Shown: one piece after another, positions 1-9,415 of the stretch | How positions within the stretch are numbered: the first letter of the stretch is position 1 | How the letters are laid out: each line of letters opens with the position of its first letter | Origin: Delphinapterus leucas | Lineage: Eukaryota > Chordata > Mammalia > Artiodactyla > Monodontidae | Reading direction: 5' to 3' | DNA: 64,000 nucleotides | Assembly (NCBI RefSeq): GCF_002288925.2 | Contig: NW_022098000.1 | Location: forward strand, 20,284,281 to 20,348,280 | Program-made: the position numbers and the translations under genes | The notes under the pieces: generated by a model | What the model saw: the letters and a program-made list of their open reading frames with translations, nothing else | Database searches by the model: none | What the model was told of the DNA's origin: nothing

Positions 1-1170
1 CAGGGCCTGGTATATAATACAATCTCAGCATGTATTATATGTTATAATTACTGCCAGAACTCTGGATAGGTACTGCATGAACGTTCTCACCTTGTGGAAA
101 GAGATTGCTTGGAAAACGTAGGAAAGTCAGCTCTTTCTCCTACCTGTAAAAAACATTAGTCCTCTGTGTATTTTCACCAGGGCAGAATTCAGTGAGCACA
201 GAAAATGGATTTAAGAAACATCCAGATGTCATTTCGCATACAAATCAAGAGCAGGGTCTGAATTTCAAACCATTCCTTTGGTACCTGCCCAAATCGATTT
301 TGGCTGAGAGCAGGAGGGATGGAGTGGGAAGAAGTCATCGAAATTGCGTGCACAGTGTTATTGTTCCAACTTGGGAGGTTGGAGTGAAGCCACCTCGAAG
401 GTTTGGCCTTGTATGTTTGTGATCCTAGGAAATTTCCCCAGCATGAAAGTTGTGCTTCGGGGAACAGAAAGAAATAATGATTTTTGTATCTGTAAATAAG
501 GCCGTTGCTATGTGTGAGTGGCAATGTTCCAGAGACATTAGCTATTTTCACTTTCTTGTGGTCCACCCATGAATTACAAAGCGCAAAAGGGTGTTCCCTT
601 CCCAGTTGAAAATAGCTTTTGGCAGCATTTTCTGACACAGTTCTTCAATGCACCACGGGACCTGTCACCTCAATCATTTTGTGTTCCCTTTCATCCTCCC
701 ACAAAAGTGATTTTAAGAAGGGAGGGTAACTGATCAGATGAAGCCAAGAGATGTGTGAGTGTGTTAATAACAACCTGTCAAAACCTGGGATAGCCAGATG
801 CAAGCATGTTAGATTAGGGGTGAGGTGGGCTCCTAAACTGCTCATAACCTGATTTACCTTAAACTCTGCAAGTGTCCCTTTCTCCACCCATCCTGAGAAC
901 GATATTCTCCTCTCATCTTCACCAATATTGTGATAATCAATAGCAAACCTTTTTTTTTTTAATTTTTTTAAGGCATGTGCAAGGCTCACAACTCATAAAA
1001 ATTCACTCCTGGCCTCCTTGATTCCCAAAAGAATATTCTTTACTGGGAGAAACTCAATCACATCATCATCAAGTATTTCACAGGAATTTTAACATGATGA
1101 AGTCCAAATCTTCAAGTAAGCCTTGGCACTGGAGATAAATGGAAGCCTTAAGAGATACAAAATGGACCAC
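1..1170. other. unassigned non-coding sequence
   Basis: No repeat family or gene recognised. Two open frames lie head to tail on the minus strand (638-189 and 989-645, 149 and 114 codons). Neither shows a domain, a signal peptide or similarity to a protein I know, and the second starts in a low-complexity lysine/leucine stretch over a poly-A/T tract near 950. I read both as chance open frames. Confidence 0.5.
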
Positions 1171-1174
1171 TTTG

Positions 1175-1395
1175 GTCCAAGTATTGTTCCAAATGCTTTA
1201 CTTATATTAATTAATTTAGACTTCCATAAAGACGTCATAAGTTAAGTACTAGGATTAGCAACATTTTACAGGTAAAGAAACTGAGGCACAGAGGAGCTAA
1301 GGATCTTGCTTATGTTTGTACAGCCCATTAGGAATTAGAGGAAGGATTCAAACCCAGGTAGGTGTCTCCAGGAAGCTCTTCCGGCCGTACCATGT
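1175..1395 (-). mobile_element. MIR SINE fossil
   Basis: Reads as the reverse complement of the MIR core: an 'acattttacaggtaaagaaa' type motif, then 'ctgaggcacagaggagcta', a degenerate cacagc segment, and 'ggattcaaacccaggt' corresponding to the tRNA B box. MIR is an ancient tRNA-derived SINE shared by mammals. The copy is degenerate, as expected for its age. Confidence 0.75.
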
Positions 1396-1539
1396 GGCCT
1401 TTTGTGATAAAGACAACGTACTACAAGGTTGTCAGTTCTTCTGAGAGACAGTGATAATTGAGAATTCAGTGAGGTTTCTTCCCTTCTTACGGATCAGCTG
1501 GAGTAGAAATATAAAAAACTCCAGTTGCCCAGGTACATT

Positions 1540-1645
1540 AGAGATTGCTTAGGTCCAAAGACACCTCACAGCTAGTTGGTGAGAGACCCAGGGCTCAAAA
1601 TCTGGCTTCCTTTCTCCTTGTTTCTTGACCATCTCTTATACCACG
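1540..1645 (-). mobile_element. MIR-like fragment
   Basis: Contains 'cacctcacagctagttggtg', then 'agacccagggctcaaaatctg', which match the order of the antisense MIR central region and B box. The flanks are too diverged to define ends. It could instead be an L3-associated MIR3-type copy. Confidence 0.45.
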
Positions 1646-1764
1646 AGTGACTAATTAAAGTGGGTTTCACTGAGAAATATTCTCAAAGAAGTCTTCCTTG
1701 TTTCCTCCTCTGTGTTCTGTTCCACTCCCAGTGCCTCCTGCTTCAAGATGTGGAATGCCAGAAG

Positions 1765-1905
1765 GAGGATGGCCAGGTGGTCAAGATCCTGGGATTTGAG
1801 TCCCGACTCTGACATTTTCTAGCTGTGTGAACCTAGGCAACACTCTTTATCCTGGGACCACGTATCTCCTCATCTAGACAATGGTAGTAAATGCCTGCCT
1901 TTTTT
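1765..1905 (+). mobile_element. MIR fossil, interrupted by an L1
   Basis: Sense MIR: 'tttgagtcccgactctgaca' (B-box region), 'tagctgtgtgaacctaggca', then 'cctcatctagacaatggtag'. It runs into the left target duplication of the L1 insertion at 1906. The duplicated host bases resume at 2365, so the MIR is older than the L1. Confidence 0.7.
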
Positions 1906-2364
1906 GTTTTTAAATTGGGGTACAGTTGTTTTACAATGTTGTGTTAGTTTCTACTGTACAGCGAAGTGGAGTTCCCTGTGCTATCCAGTATGTTCTCATT
2001 AGTTATCTGTTTTATACATAGTAGTGTATATATGTCAGTCGCAATCTCCCAATTCATCCCACCCTTCGTTTCCCCCCTTGGTGTCCATGTTTGTTCTCTA
2101 CGACTGTGTCTCTGTTTCTGCCTTGCAAACAGGTTCATCTGTACCATTTTTCTAGATTCCACATATATGTGTAAGTACACGATACTTGTTTTTCTCTTTC
2201 TGACATACTTCACTCTGTATGACAGTCTCTAGGTCCATCCACATCTCTACAGATGACCCAATTTCATTCCTTTCTGTGACTGAGTAATATTCCATTGTAT
2301 ATATGTAACATACCTTCTTTATCCATCCATCTGTTGATAAGCATTTAGGTTGCTTCCATGGCCT
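1906..2364 (-). mobile_element. LINE-1 3' end (3' UTR), inserted in a MIR
   Basis: Antisense L1 3' UTR of the cetartiodactyl type: 'ggggtacagttgttttacaa', 'ttagtttctactgtacagcg', later 'tagattccacatatatgtgt', and near the 5' side 'gtaatattccattgtatata' and 'ttaggttgcttccatggcct'. A 19-base direct repeat (gtaaatgcctgcctttttt) flanks it at 1887-1905 and 2365-2383, the target-site duplication of retrotransposition. It is 5'-truncated and has no coding sequence, so open frames inside it are accidental. Confidence 0.9.
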
Positions 2365-2426
2365 GTAAATGCCTGCCTTTTTTTCATGTCCTTGGGTTTT
2401 TTTCAAGAATCAACATTTCTAGATCT

Positions 2427-2580
2427 CTGCTACTTGAGGTATGGTCCACACATCAGTGGCACTTGGGCCAGTTAGAAATAAGGGATCTCAGGCACAACTT
2501 CAAATCTACTGAATCTGAATCAGCGTTTTAACAAGATCTTTGAGGGATCTGTGTCACATTAAAGTTTGAGAAGCACCATG
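2427..2580 (+). mobile_element. MER5A-type hAT fossil
   Basis: Shows the MER5A layout: 'gaggtatggtccacacatca', 'ctactgaatctgaatcagcg', 'ttttaacaagatctttgagg', ending in 'ttaaagtttgagaagcacca'. MER5A is a short non-autonomous hAT element of early mammals with complementary ends. Confidence 0.7.
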
Positions 2581-2583
2581 AAA

Positions 2584-4010
2584 GTGTCACAGCTTTCAAG
2601 CACAGCACAGAGAGGAAGGGTTGCTGTGGCTTTCCACCTCTTCCCACCTCTCCCTTCTGCTGCTCTAAAAGGGTAATTCAGGCCACAAATCCCTTACTCT
2701 AAAAACCAGTTTTGGAATTCAGAATTTTTTGTATTTTGAAAGGCAATACGCTACATGTACTGTATATTATTTAACACCTTCAGTAGGATCAGGGTAGCTA
2801 GCACCCTTAAATAAAGCACAGTGACTATTATACTGAGTGAGATAGATAAAGATGAAATAAATCTTTATTATTATCTTCAGTGTGGTTGCTGCAAACTTTG
2901 AAGATAACTTTTGGGTTTCAGAGCTTTTTGGGGTTTGGAATGGCTGGTGAAGACTGTGGATTTGAACTTCCCAGGGACGTGCTGACCTTGGTCTGGTAGA
3001 GCTCTGGGGTGTCATTTCCACCTGGAGCAGCTCTTCTCTGGGCAAAGCCTGTGTGGCCATGGTTAGACCAAGGGTGGGAACATGAGGTCCCAGGATGATG
3101 CTGCCCCAGGATTCTCTGGGGTACCATCTGGGGCTTCCTGCCTCTGCAAGATCCTACTGACCGCCTAAACCCAAGGCAGATGCATGGTTTGGGGGAGAGA
3201 GACAGCTCATTTTCTCCTTCATCCTGGAATATTAAGCCTGAGCAAAAAGTGGAGTGGGTAGTAGGTGTAGGCAGCTCTCTTCACATCACAACAAAAATAG
3301 CATGATTCCTAAAAAGAAGGGAACTTAGCTTATTGTTGCTTTTTAATCCTCCAGAAATCAAATAAATAACTCAATGAAATTAAAATGTCTCTTGAAGGTA
3401 TTAATGATGAGGTGCTTTAATTACATAAACAAATGTTCTAATGATAAAACTTCTCAAAAAAAAAAAAAACCAAACAAAAAAACAGAACAAACTACACCCC
3501 CAGTCTGATCCTTTGCACCCACAACTACCTTAAACTTACTCAAATTATGTCTGAGGGCTCCAGCAGGCAGAACATTTGGGCTGCGTCTCTAGCATGGATG
3601 CCTTTGTTGTAGCTCTGCTGGAAGAAAAAGAAAGGGGAAAAAAATCCATTAGTGTAACTTCATCACTGATAACTCAAAATAAGATCTACCTGAAAGGAAA
3701 AACCCTTTGAAGAGCCTGCAAGGTTTAAAAGATGGAAAAGAATAAAGCATCTGGTTCAGAAGAGTTAGTGTCTGATCCCAGCTCTTCCCCAAGCTGCTGG
3801 GAGGAACTGGGACACTCCCCTCTATTTGTCATCTGGCGGGTAGGTGATGCTGGACCAACAGGGTATGCCTTTCCCACCAGAGATATCTGCCGACTCACCC
3901 CAGAGCCCTTCCAGAGACAGTGGAACGGAAACGACCAGCTGCTCCAAAGTGAGCCAGCTCTGGAGCGTGTATAGGAACTCATGTCTGATGACGCCCAGAG
4001 CTGCTTTTGT
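2584..4010. other. unassigned; includes an A-rich tract
   Basis: No gene or clear repeat recognised. An A-rich simple tract with interspersed C lies at about 3456-3488. The open frames at 2767-3127 and 3725-4113 occur on both strands, overlap one another and resemble no known protein. Confidence 0.4.
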
Positions 4011-4014
4011 TAGG

Positions 4015-4190
4015 GCAGGATCTTCATTTGTATTATTTCAGTTAATCTTCATAAAACCCTGGGAGATTGTTCCCGCATTCTGTGGAGCAGGAAACTGCAG
4101 CTCAGGAGGTTAAGTTAATTGCCAGAGGCCACACAGCTAGAACCCAGGTCCGCCTAACCCCCAAAGCTGTTCCCTTAAGCACCGTGGCTT
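4015..4190 (-). mobile_element. MIR SINE fossil
   Basis: Antisense MIR: 'gttaatcttcataaaaccct', then 'gaaactgcagctcaggaggt', 'ttaattgccagaggccacac' and 'agctagaacccaggtccgcc', in the consensus order. Confidence 0.75.
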
Positions 4191-4384
4191 CCAGTTTTAT
4201 CCCGAGGCTTAGACTTGCTTGAGGAGCCCTGGAGTTCAGAGTATAGTAGAGGTGCCCGGGGCAGCAAGGCTGGACGTAAGTACTGTCCACAGAAAAGGTG
4301 TTGGGTAAGGAGTGAGGGGGCAGCAGGACCAGGACTCATGAGCCCACGGGTGATTTATGGCTCCTTTTCAACCTGCCTTCTTTC

Positions 4385-4510
4385 TTATAATCATAGGATT
4401 ATAGTGATGAAATGAAACTCCTAAAACCAATCTATCCCCTGCCTTTAGGCAGTGGTTCATTTAAACCAGACAATTTTCTCCCTTTGTTTAAAGTTCTTAA
4501 GAGGCAGAAT
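4385..4510 (-). mobile_element. possible L3/CR1-type LINE fragment
   Basis: The segment from 'aatcataggattatagtgat' through 'ccctgcctttaggcagtggt' follows the order of the antisense L3/CR1 3' end ('aatcatagaat...' then a cluster of C). Divergence is high, so this is a family-level suggestion only. Confidence 0.35.
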
Positions 4511-4589
4511 TTCCAAATCACTCAAAGATACCTATGACAGGGGCTCACAGGTCTCGTAGTAATTAATCTTTTCGTGATAATAAGCCCAA

Positions 4590-4640
4590 ATTAATTTCCA
4601 AACATTTATTGAGTCCCTGCATTGTGCCCTGTGCTAAGAT
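4590..4640 (-). mobile_element. L2 or MIR 3'-end fragment
   Basis: The stretch 'acatttattgagtccctgca' followed by 'ttgtgccctgtgctaagata' is the antisense 3' end shared by MIR and L2 elements. It is too short to separate the two families. Confidence 0.5.
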
Positions 4641-4644
4641 AGAT

Positions 4645-4694
4645 GGTGTGTGTGGTGTGTGTGTGTGTGTATGTATGTATGTGTGTGTGTGTGT
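4645..4694. repeat. (TG)n/(TATG)n microsatellite
   Basis: Alternating TG with a GG interruption and an internal run of TATG units. Purine-pyrimidine alternation of this kind is usually length-polymorphic. Confidence 0.95.
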
Positions 4695-4829
4695 TAGGTG
4701 TTATAAGGAGGCACAGGTAGCTTGTCCTTAGATTTCTTATAATTTTCTTGGATCAAGAGTAATACACTTGTAGTAATTAAAACCCACTTTAAATATATTC
4801 AAAAATTACTAGCTAAGTAGCAGTAATCT

Positions 4830-4920
4830 ACTTCTGATTCTGCCAGAAATGAGCCATATGACTTGGTACATGTCACTAGACCTCTCTGACATTCAGCTTC
4901 CTCTTGTTGGAAAGTGAGGG
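4830..4920 (+). mobile_element. MIR fragment
   Basis: Sense MIR middle: 'ttctgattctgccagaaatg', 'gccatatgacttggtacatg', then 'cctctctgacattcagcttc'. The ends are not definable. Confidence 0.55.
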
Positions 4921-4989
4921 GCAGGCAATCTTGCCATGACGGTTGCCTAGCAGCCTGCAGAATACAGGTTCTGGGATGTGTGGTGGAGA

Positions 4990-5140
4990 CTGTGAGGGTG
5001 ATAACAGCTCAGAAGAGGAGAGCTCCCGGAGGGACTGGCTAAGGCTTTGGGGAAGAGGAGGGACTTCAGTTGGTTCCTGAAGAATGGGTAGCCTTGGCCT
5101 AGGGAGAGGGGAAGACACTTAGGAAGACAGCAGGAAACAA
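4990..5140 (-). mobile_element. L2 LINE fragment
   Basis: The order 'gggacttcagttggttcctg', 'aagaatgggtagccttggcc' and 'ggaagacacttaggaagaca' resembles the antisense L2 body, in which a 'ttgagctgggtcttgaagga' type motif is followed by a purine-rich segment. Confidence 0.4.
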
Positions 5141-5314
5141 GAATGAGCATTACCTGTTGACCAGCTAGTGAGGGGCCAGCTGAGGGCACAGCTGGGAAGG
5201 GAAGAGTGGAGACAAATTAACTAAAATTGCACTTAGACTTGAGGTATTGGGGTTAGAGGGGGCATCTCATTAAAAACAACAACAACCAAAAAGAAAGGTA
5301 AAAGAAGAGAGAAA

Positions 5315-5500
5315 GGAACTTATAGAGCCCCTGCAGTACCCCAGGCACTAGGCTAGGTTCTTGAGATCTAGAACCCTCTCCACCCTCCAGAAGTAGAAAT
5401 TAGTTTTCTCACCCTACAGATGATGCAATGAGGCTCAGAGAGGTGAAGTAACTTGCCTCTGGTCACCTTGTAAGAATGGATTCAGGTCTATTGAACTCAA
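5315..5500 (-). mobile_element. MIR SINE fossil
   Basis: Antisense MIR: 'ccccaggcactaggctaggt', 'cctacagatgatgcaatgag', 'gctcagagaggtgaagtaac', 'ttgcctctggtcaccttgta' and then 'ggattcaggtctattgaact'. Confidence 0.75.
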
Positions 5501-5573
5501 AGCCTGAGATTTCTGGATGGGCCAGGATATGAATTATATATGTGGTGGAAGTTTTATGAAAAAGTGGAGTGAG

Positions 5574-5780
5574 GGCTTCCCTGGTGGCACAGTGGTTGAG
5601 AGTCTGCCTGCAGATGCAGGCGACATGGGTTCGTGCCCCAGTCCGGGAAGATCCCACATGCCGCGGAGCGGCTGGGCCCATGAGCCATGGCCGCTGAGGC
5701 TGCGCGTCCAGAGCCTGTGCTCCGCAGCGGGAGAGGCCACAACAGCGAGAGGCCCGCGTACCGCAAAAAAAAAAAAAAAA
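5574..5780 (+). mobile_element. CHR-type tRNA-derived SINE
   Basis: Full-length sense copy: the tRNA-like head has a pol III A box (TGGCACAGTGG, 5585-5595) and B box (GGTTCGTGCCC, 5628-5638), then a CpG-rich body and a poly-A tail. A perfect 15-base target duplication (aaaaagtggagtgag) lies at 5559-5573 and 5777-5791, with a few shared A bases at the tail boundary. Intact CpGs and a perfect duplication indicate a fairly young insertion. Open frames on both strands here belong to the SINE body and code for nothing. Confidence 0.95.
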
Positions 5781-5829
5781 AGTGGAGTGAGAATCACCTA
5801 GCGTTAAGGAAACCAGAGGAATGCAGAGG

Positions 5830-6400
5830 TGAGGCAAGCTTAAGGGCAGCAGGGTGAGGCAGAGAGCAGTCGTTCTAAGGAATATTCTGGAAGACTTGAA
5901 GGGAAAGTAGATTGGTTATGGTGTTACGGTGCTAGGAATGGATAAATAAAAGATGATGACAATGTTTGGAATATGAAAAACTTGGAAATCCTTGACTCTA
6001 CAGATACCAAGTAGGAAGAGAAGCTAGTTTGGAGTTGAAGATGACAAATCTCAGACATGCGGAGTCTGAGGTGAAAGTGATCTCCTCCATGGCGTGTCCA
6101 GAAGGATGCTGCCGCAGTGGATGCAGGAGTCTTGGCTTAAAGGCAGGGCTAGTGACAAAGCTATGGGGATTGTTAGTGAAGAGAGCTAATGGAAATCTTG
6201 AAAAAGGGGGAACTCTGCAATGGAGATAAGAGAATGGAGCTCTCTCAGGAGGTATATGGGAAGAGCAACAGAGGTCTGCATGGGAGACAGAGTGGGTATG
6301 CAAGGAGAACACAGGAAAACCAGAGTGCAAAACACCTCGAAGCTGCGTGGAAAGTGACTTACAGGAAAGTGGGGCCGAATGAGGAGGGCAGGGGTGTGGG
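5830..6400 (-). mobile_element. L2 LINE body, diverged
   Basis: The segment 'cagacatgcggagtctgagg' followed by 'tgaaagtgatctcctccatg' matches the order of the antisense L2 body ('ggacatgttgagtttgaggt', then a spaced 'gtggagatgtcc'). Further on, 'aggaaaaccagagtgcaaaa' also has an L2 counterpart. Identity is low and the ends are uncertain. Confidence 0.45.
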
Positions 6401-7385
6401 GGCGCATTAATCCTCAGAAATTCTCACTATAACAGAGAAGTCTATTAGAATGAAAGATCCAGACCATTTGTGTGTGTGTGCATCATTTCAAAGATCTTTT
6501 CTCTTTTGCTATTTCTTCAGGCAAATTGTATAATTATGATCCTCAGATTTTCTGCAAGAGAAAAGCTCTATTGCAAAATTTGCTCTGATATAGCTTTATA
6601 CTGGAAAACAATAAACTTTCCTAGGTTTCCATAGGGTATTAACTGCCGAAATTGTCATACAGATCTTTGGAGCAACTACAGGCTCACTTGATAATCATTT
6701 AAGTTCCTCCCGTGAGCCAGGCTCTGGGTTAGGCAGGCAGAGTCTCACCTCTCTACTCATCCACAAGCCCTGTTATCATCAGCTCAGCTAGACAGAGGGA
6801 GTAGAAGAGGGAAAAGGATGCCCCTGGGAGACTGAGGGCAGCTAGTGGCTGAACCAGCTTCAGCCTCACTCTCTGGCTGGAGATAAACTGCGTTTCACTT
6901 CCAAACAGTGTGACCCTCAATTGCATAAACAAGCCTGAAGTGAATGTCAGCTCTAGCCCAGGAAGCCACTTTCCCCAAGGCAGATTGGCAGGGAGCTCAG
7001 GGGTTTTGCCCCTTTCCCCCCAGCCGTGATCATCTGTTGGGATCAGGTGGGTGTCACCCCAGCAATCAATACCCCGGGTGAGCTGCAGGGGCAGGAAGGG
7101 CGGCAAGTGGGCTGGGCCATTCCTCAAACCTCCTTTGACCTTCAAACTGAGTGCTCGCCTGCCTGCTTTGCAAAGGTAAATCCAGTCTGTTTGAAATGAG
7201 TACAGATTTAATTAAAAATGAGGTATGTCCCTTCTTCCATGATACCCATTTCCCTGACAAGCAGGAGTTTTGGAAAATCGCAGTGGATTCATCTCTGCAG
7301 CTCTCTCTCTCCATCCCCTGCCACACCACTTAGACACACAGAAGCTTTTCTATTCTGTATGTTTTCGTACGTGCAGCCAAATATG
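6401..7385. other. unassigned non-coding sequence
   Basis: A minor TG run lies near 6470. A 130-codon minus-strand open frame (7145-6753) has no recognisable domain and no supporting splice signals. Confidence 0.4.
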
Positions 7386-8160
7386 GAGGAAGGAGAAAGC
7401 CTTTAAAAATAATAATCATCTTCTATTTTTCTTTGTCGGATGAAAATTTCCTGCACTTTTGTTCATGTCAACGCAAAATTATGCTTCTGCAAGTTGAGGT
7501 GGTGGCAGTTTCTGAACACAGTTATATTTTGCAGATAACAGGATTAACTTGGATGTGGGTAATAAGTTGGTGAATCTCCCCCCGGCCATTTCTCAACACT
7601 GTGAGAGCACTAATCCTTTATGCTTTGATGTCTTCTAGCTTTCCATCAGGTGCGCCATGGACTATTTGTCCTGGGGCAGTCAGCTCTCTTATAAGATCTC
7701 GTAGTGCCCTCATTAGCTGCGCCTATTTACCCAGCCAGCCTGTTGAACCCAATTTATAGTTTATGTGATTAATTCCCAAAGTACAGTAAACCCTAGCTCT
7801 AAGGCTCTCTATTATATGACTGCATCTCCTTTAAGGGCAAACACAGCTCCAGCTCTTTTGCTATATGACTGCCTCGTATATGATACGCTAATAATTTTAC
7901 TCTTGACGACGCATTGAACATCTTTCTATACACTTTCTTTACAGCACAAAAGAATGTTCCATAAAGAAAAGGATACTCCATATTGGACTGTAAAGTGCTA
8001 ACTCTATGCGGGAGTCTTTGTTTTTTTTTTGCTTTAAAAATGTTATTTTAGCTGATAATGTGGCACCGCCCTCCTGTCAGGTTTGAATAGGAAATTGGCA
8101 AACTATGTTACTGTACAACTCTTTATCTACTGAATTATAAGTTTCAAAAGGCTTAAGAGG
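7386..8160. promoter_or_regulatory. repeat-free stretch, possible conserved element
   Basis: About 770 bases without an identifiable transposon in a window otherwise full of them. Balanced composition and short AT-rich homeodomain-type words (for example 'gtgattaattccc' near 7765) make it a candidate conserved non-coding element. Conservation itself cannot be seen from one genome. Confidence 0.25.
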
Positions 8161-8248
8161 TAATGTGGCATCACAAACCCATGGGCTCCTTCTCATCCTT
8201 AACATGCAGGCTTGGAAGAGAAAAGGTTCGAGTGCATGCATGTGCACA

Positions 8249-8266
8249 TGTGTGTGTGTGTGTGTC
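8249..8266. repeat. short (TG)n run
   Basis: Nine TG units after a 'catgcatgtgcaca' leader. Confidence 0.85.
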
Positions 8267-8429
8267 TGTAGGGAGCCAGAGAGGGAGACAAAGACAGAAG
8301 GCAAAACGAGGAGAGGCACTCTCAAGGCACCGTATGTCAACTTTGTTGCCATTTTTTCTCACAGCAGAAAGAATTATGGAAAAAGTCACTTACAGTTGGA
8401 ACAAGAGGAAAGAAAGTAACCACTCTACA

Positions 8430-8630
8430 CCAGTTCTCAGCTAGGAGTATTCCCCCGGGACACTGGACATTGTCTAGAGAGATTTTTGGTTATCACAACT
8501 CAGGGGCATGCTACTGGCATCCAGTGGATAGAGGCCAGGAATATGGCTAAACGTTCTACAGGCAACTCCTATGACAAAAATTATTTGGCCCCAAATGCCT
8601 AGAGTGTCAAGGCTGAGAAATCCTGCCCTG
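8430..8630 (+). mobile_element. MER20 hAT fossil
   Basis: Follows the MER20 consensus in order: 'cagttctcagctaggagtat', 'gacactggacattgtctaga', 'gatttttggttatcacaact', 'tgctactggcatccagtgga', 'ttggccccaaatgcctagag' and 'caaggctgagaaatcctgcc'. MER20 is a roughly 220-base placental-specific non-autonomous hAT element. Near full length. No clean 8-base target duplication is visible. Confidence 0.85.
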
Positions 8631-8634
8631 CACC

Positions 8635-9170
8635 TTTGGGTGATGGAATTGAAAGTGGGAAACTTAATCGCTTCTGCTTAACTGACCTCAAAGTGCATAA
8701 AGAGACAGTGGCTTCATGTCATTTCAAATATTCTGACCCTCAGTCTGCAATCCTTTGAAATACAGAGAGTAATGCTTGACTCTCTCATGGGGATGCAGGA
8801 AGAATCATTCATAAAACACACTGTAAAGTTTTTATAAAACTTCCAAGTACTGTAATAAATTTGACGTTGATACCTTTCGGTTCCAAAATTCTTGACTTTA
8901 TGACTAACCAGGGAATTATCACAATCTGTAAAAATTCAGTCTGTGATAGACTGTCCTAAGGCAGAACTTAATTCTCAGTGATACTGCATATTTTTTGTTT
9001 TGTTTTTCAAAATACCGTCAACTCTTGATTTTCCTCATAAATGGAAAAAGTGATAATCTCAAGAAGATGAGATTCAAAAATTTCTTTTAATTGAGCGGCA
9101 TAAATTAGACATTTTTAGTATTAAAATAAGCTTACATTTGCTGAGCATGTAATGATGACAGATCATATAG
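8635..9170. other. unassigned non-coding sequence
   Basis: AT-rich and without a recognisable gene or repeat. Confidence 0.4.
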
Positions 9171-9174
9171 AAGA

Positions 9175-9415
9175 AGGGCTTACTCTGTCCTAGGAACTGT
9201 GCTGAGCATTCTAAACAGATTATATCCATTAATCCCTAAAATAATCCTATGAGGTAAATTGCTGTTATGATCACCAGTTTACTGAGCAGTAAACTGAGGT
9301 TTACAATGGTTATGTGACCTACTTAACCACACTTAGTAAGAGGCAGTGACTGGATTCAAACTGGAATCTTTCTGACTCCAGAATCTGAGCCCTTAGCCAC
9401 TCCATCACAACATAT
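9175..9415 (-). mobile_element. MIR SINE fossil, near full length
   Basis: Antisense MIR in full order: 'aggaactgtgctgagcattc', 'ttaatccctaaaataatcct', 'atgaggtaaattgctgttat', 'ctgagcagtaaactgaggtt', 'cttagtaagaggcagtgact', 'ggattcaaactggaatcttt' and 'cccttagccactccatcaca'. Confidence 0.85.

Noticed and set aside
189..989. Two tandem minus-strand open frames of 149 and 114 codons
   Set aside because: No recognisable domain or codon-use signal, low-complexity start, no splice or promoter context. Frames of this size are expected by chance in 64 kb over six frames.
5574..5780. CpG-rich segments as CpG islands or promoters
   Set aside because: The CpGs at this and the other full-length SINE positions belong to the SINE body. 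The repeated identical sequence explains them.
6753..7145. 130-codon minus-strand open frame
   Set aside because: No protein similarity recognised, and overlapping open frames occur on both strands. No supporting gene structure.
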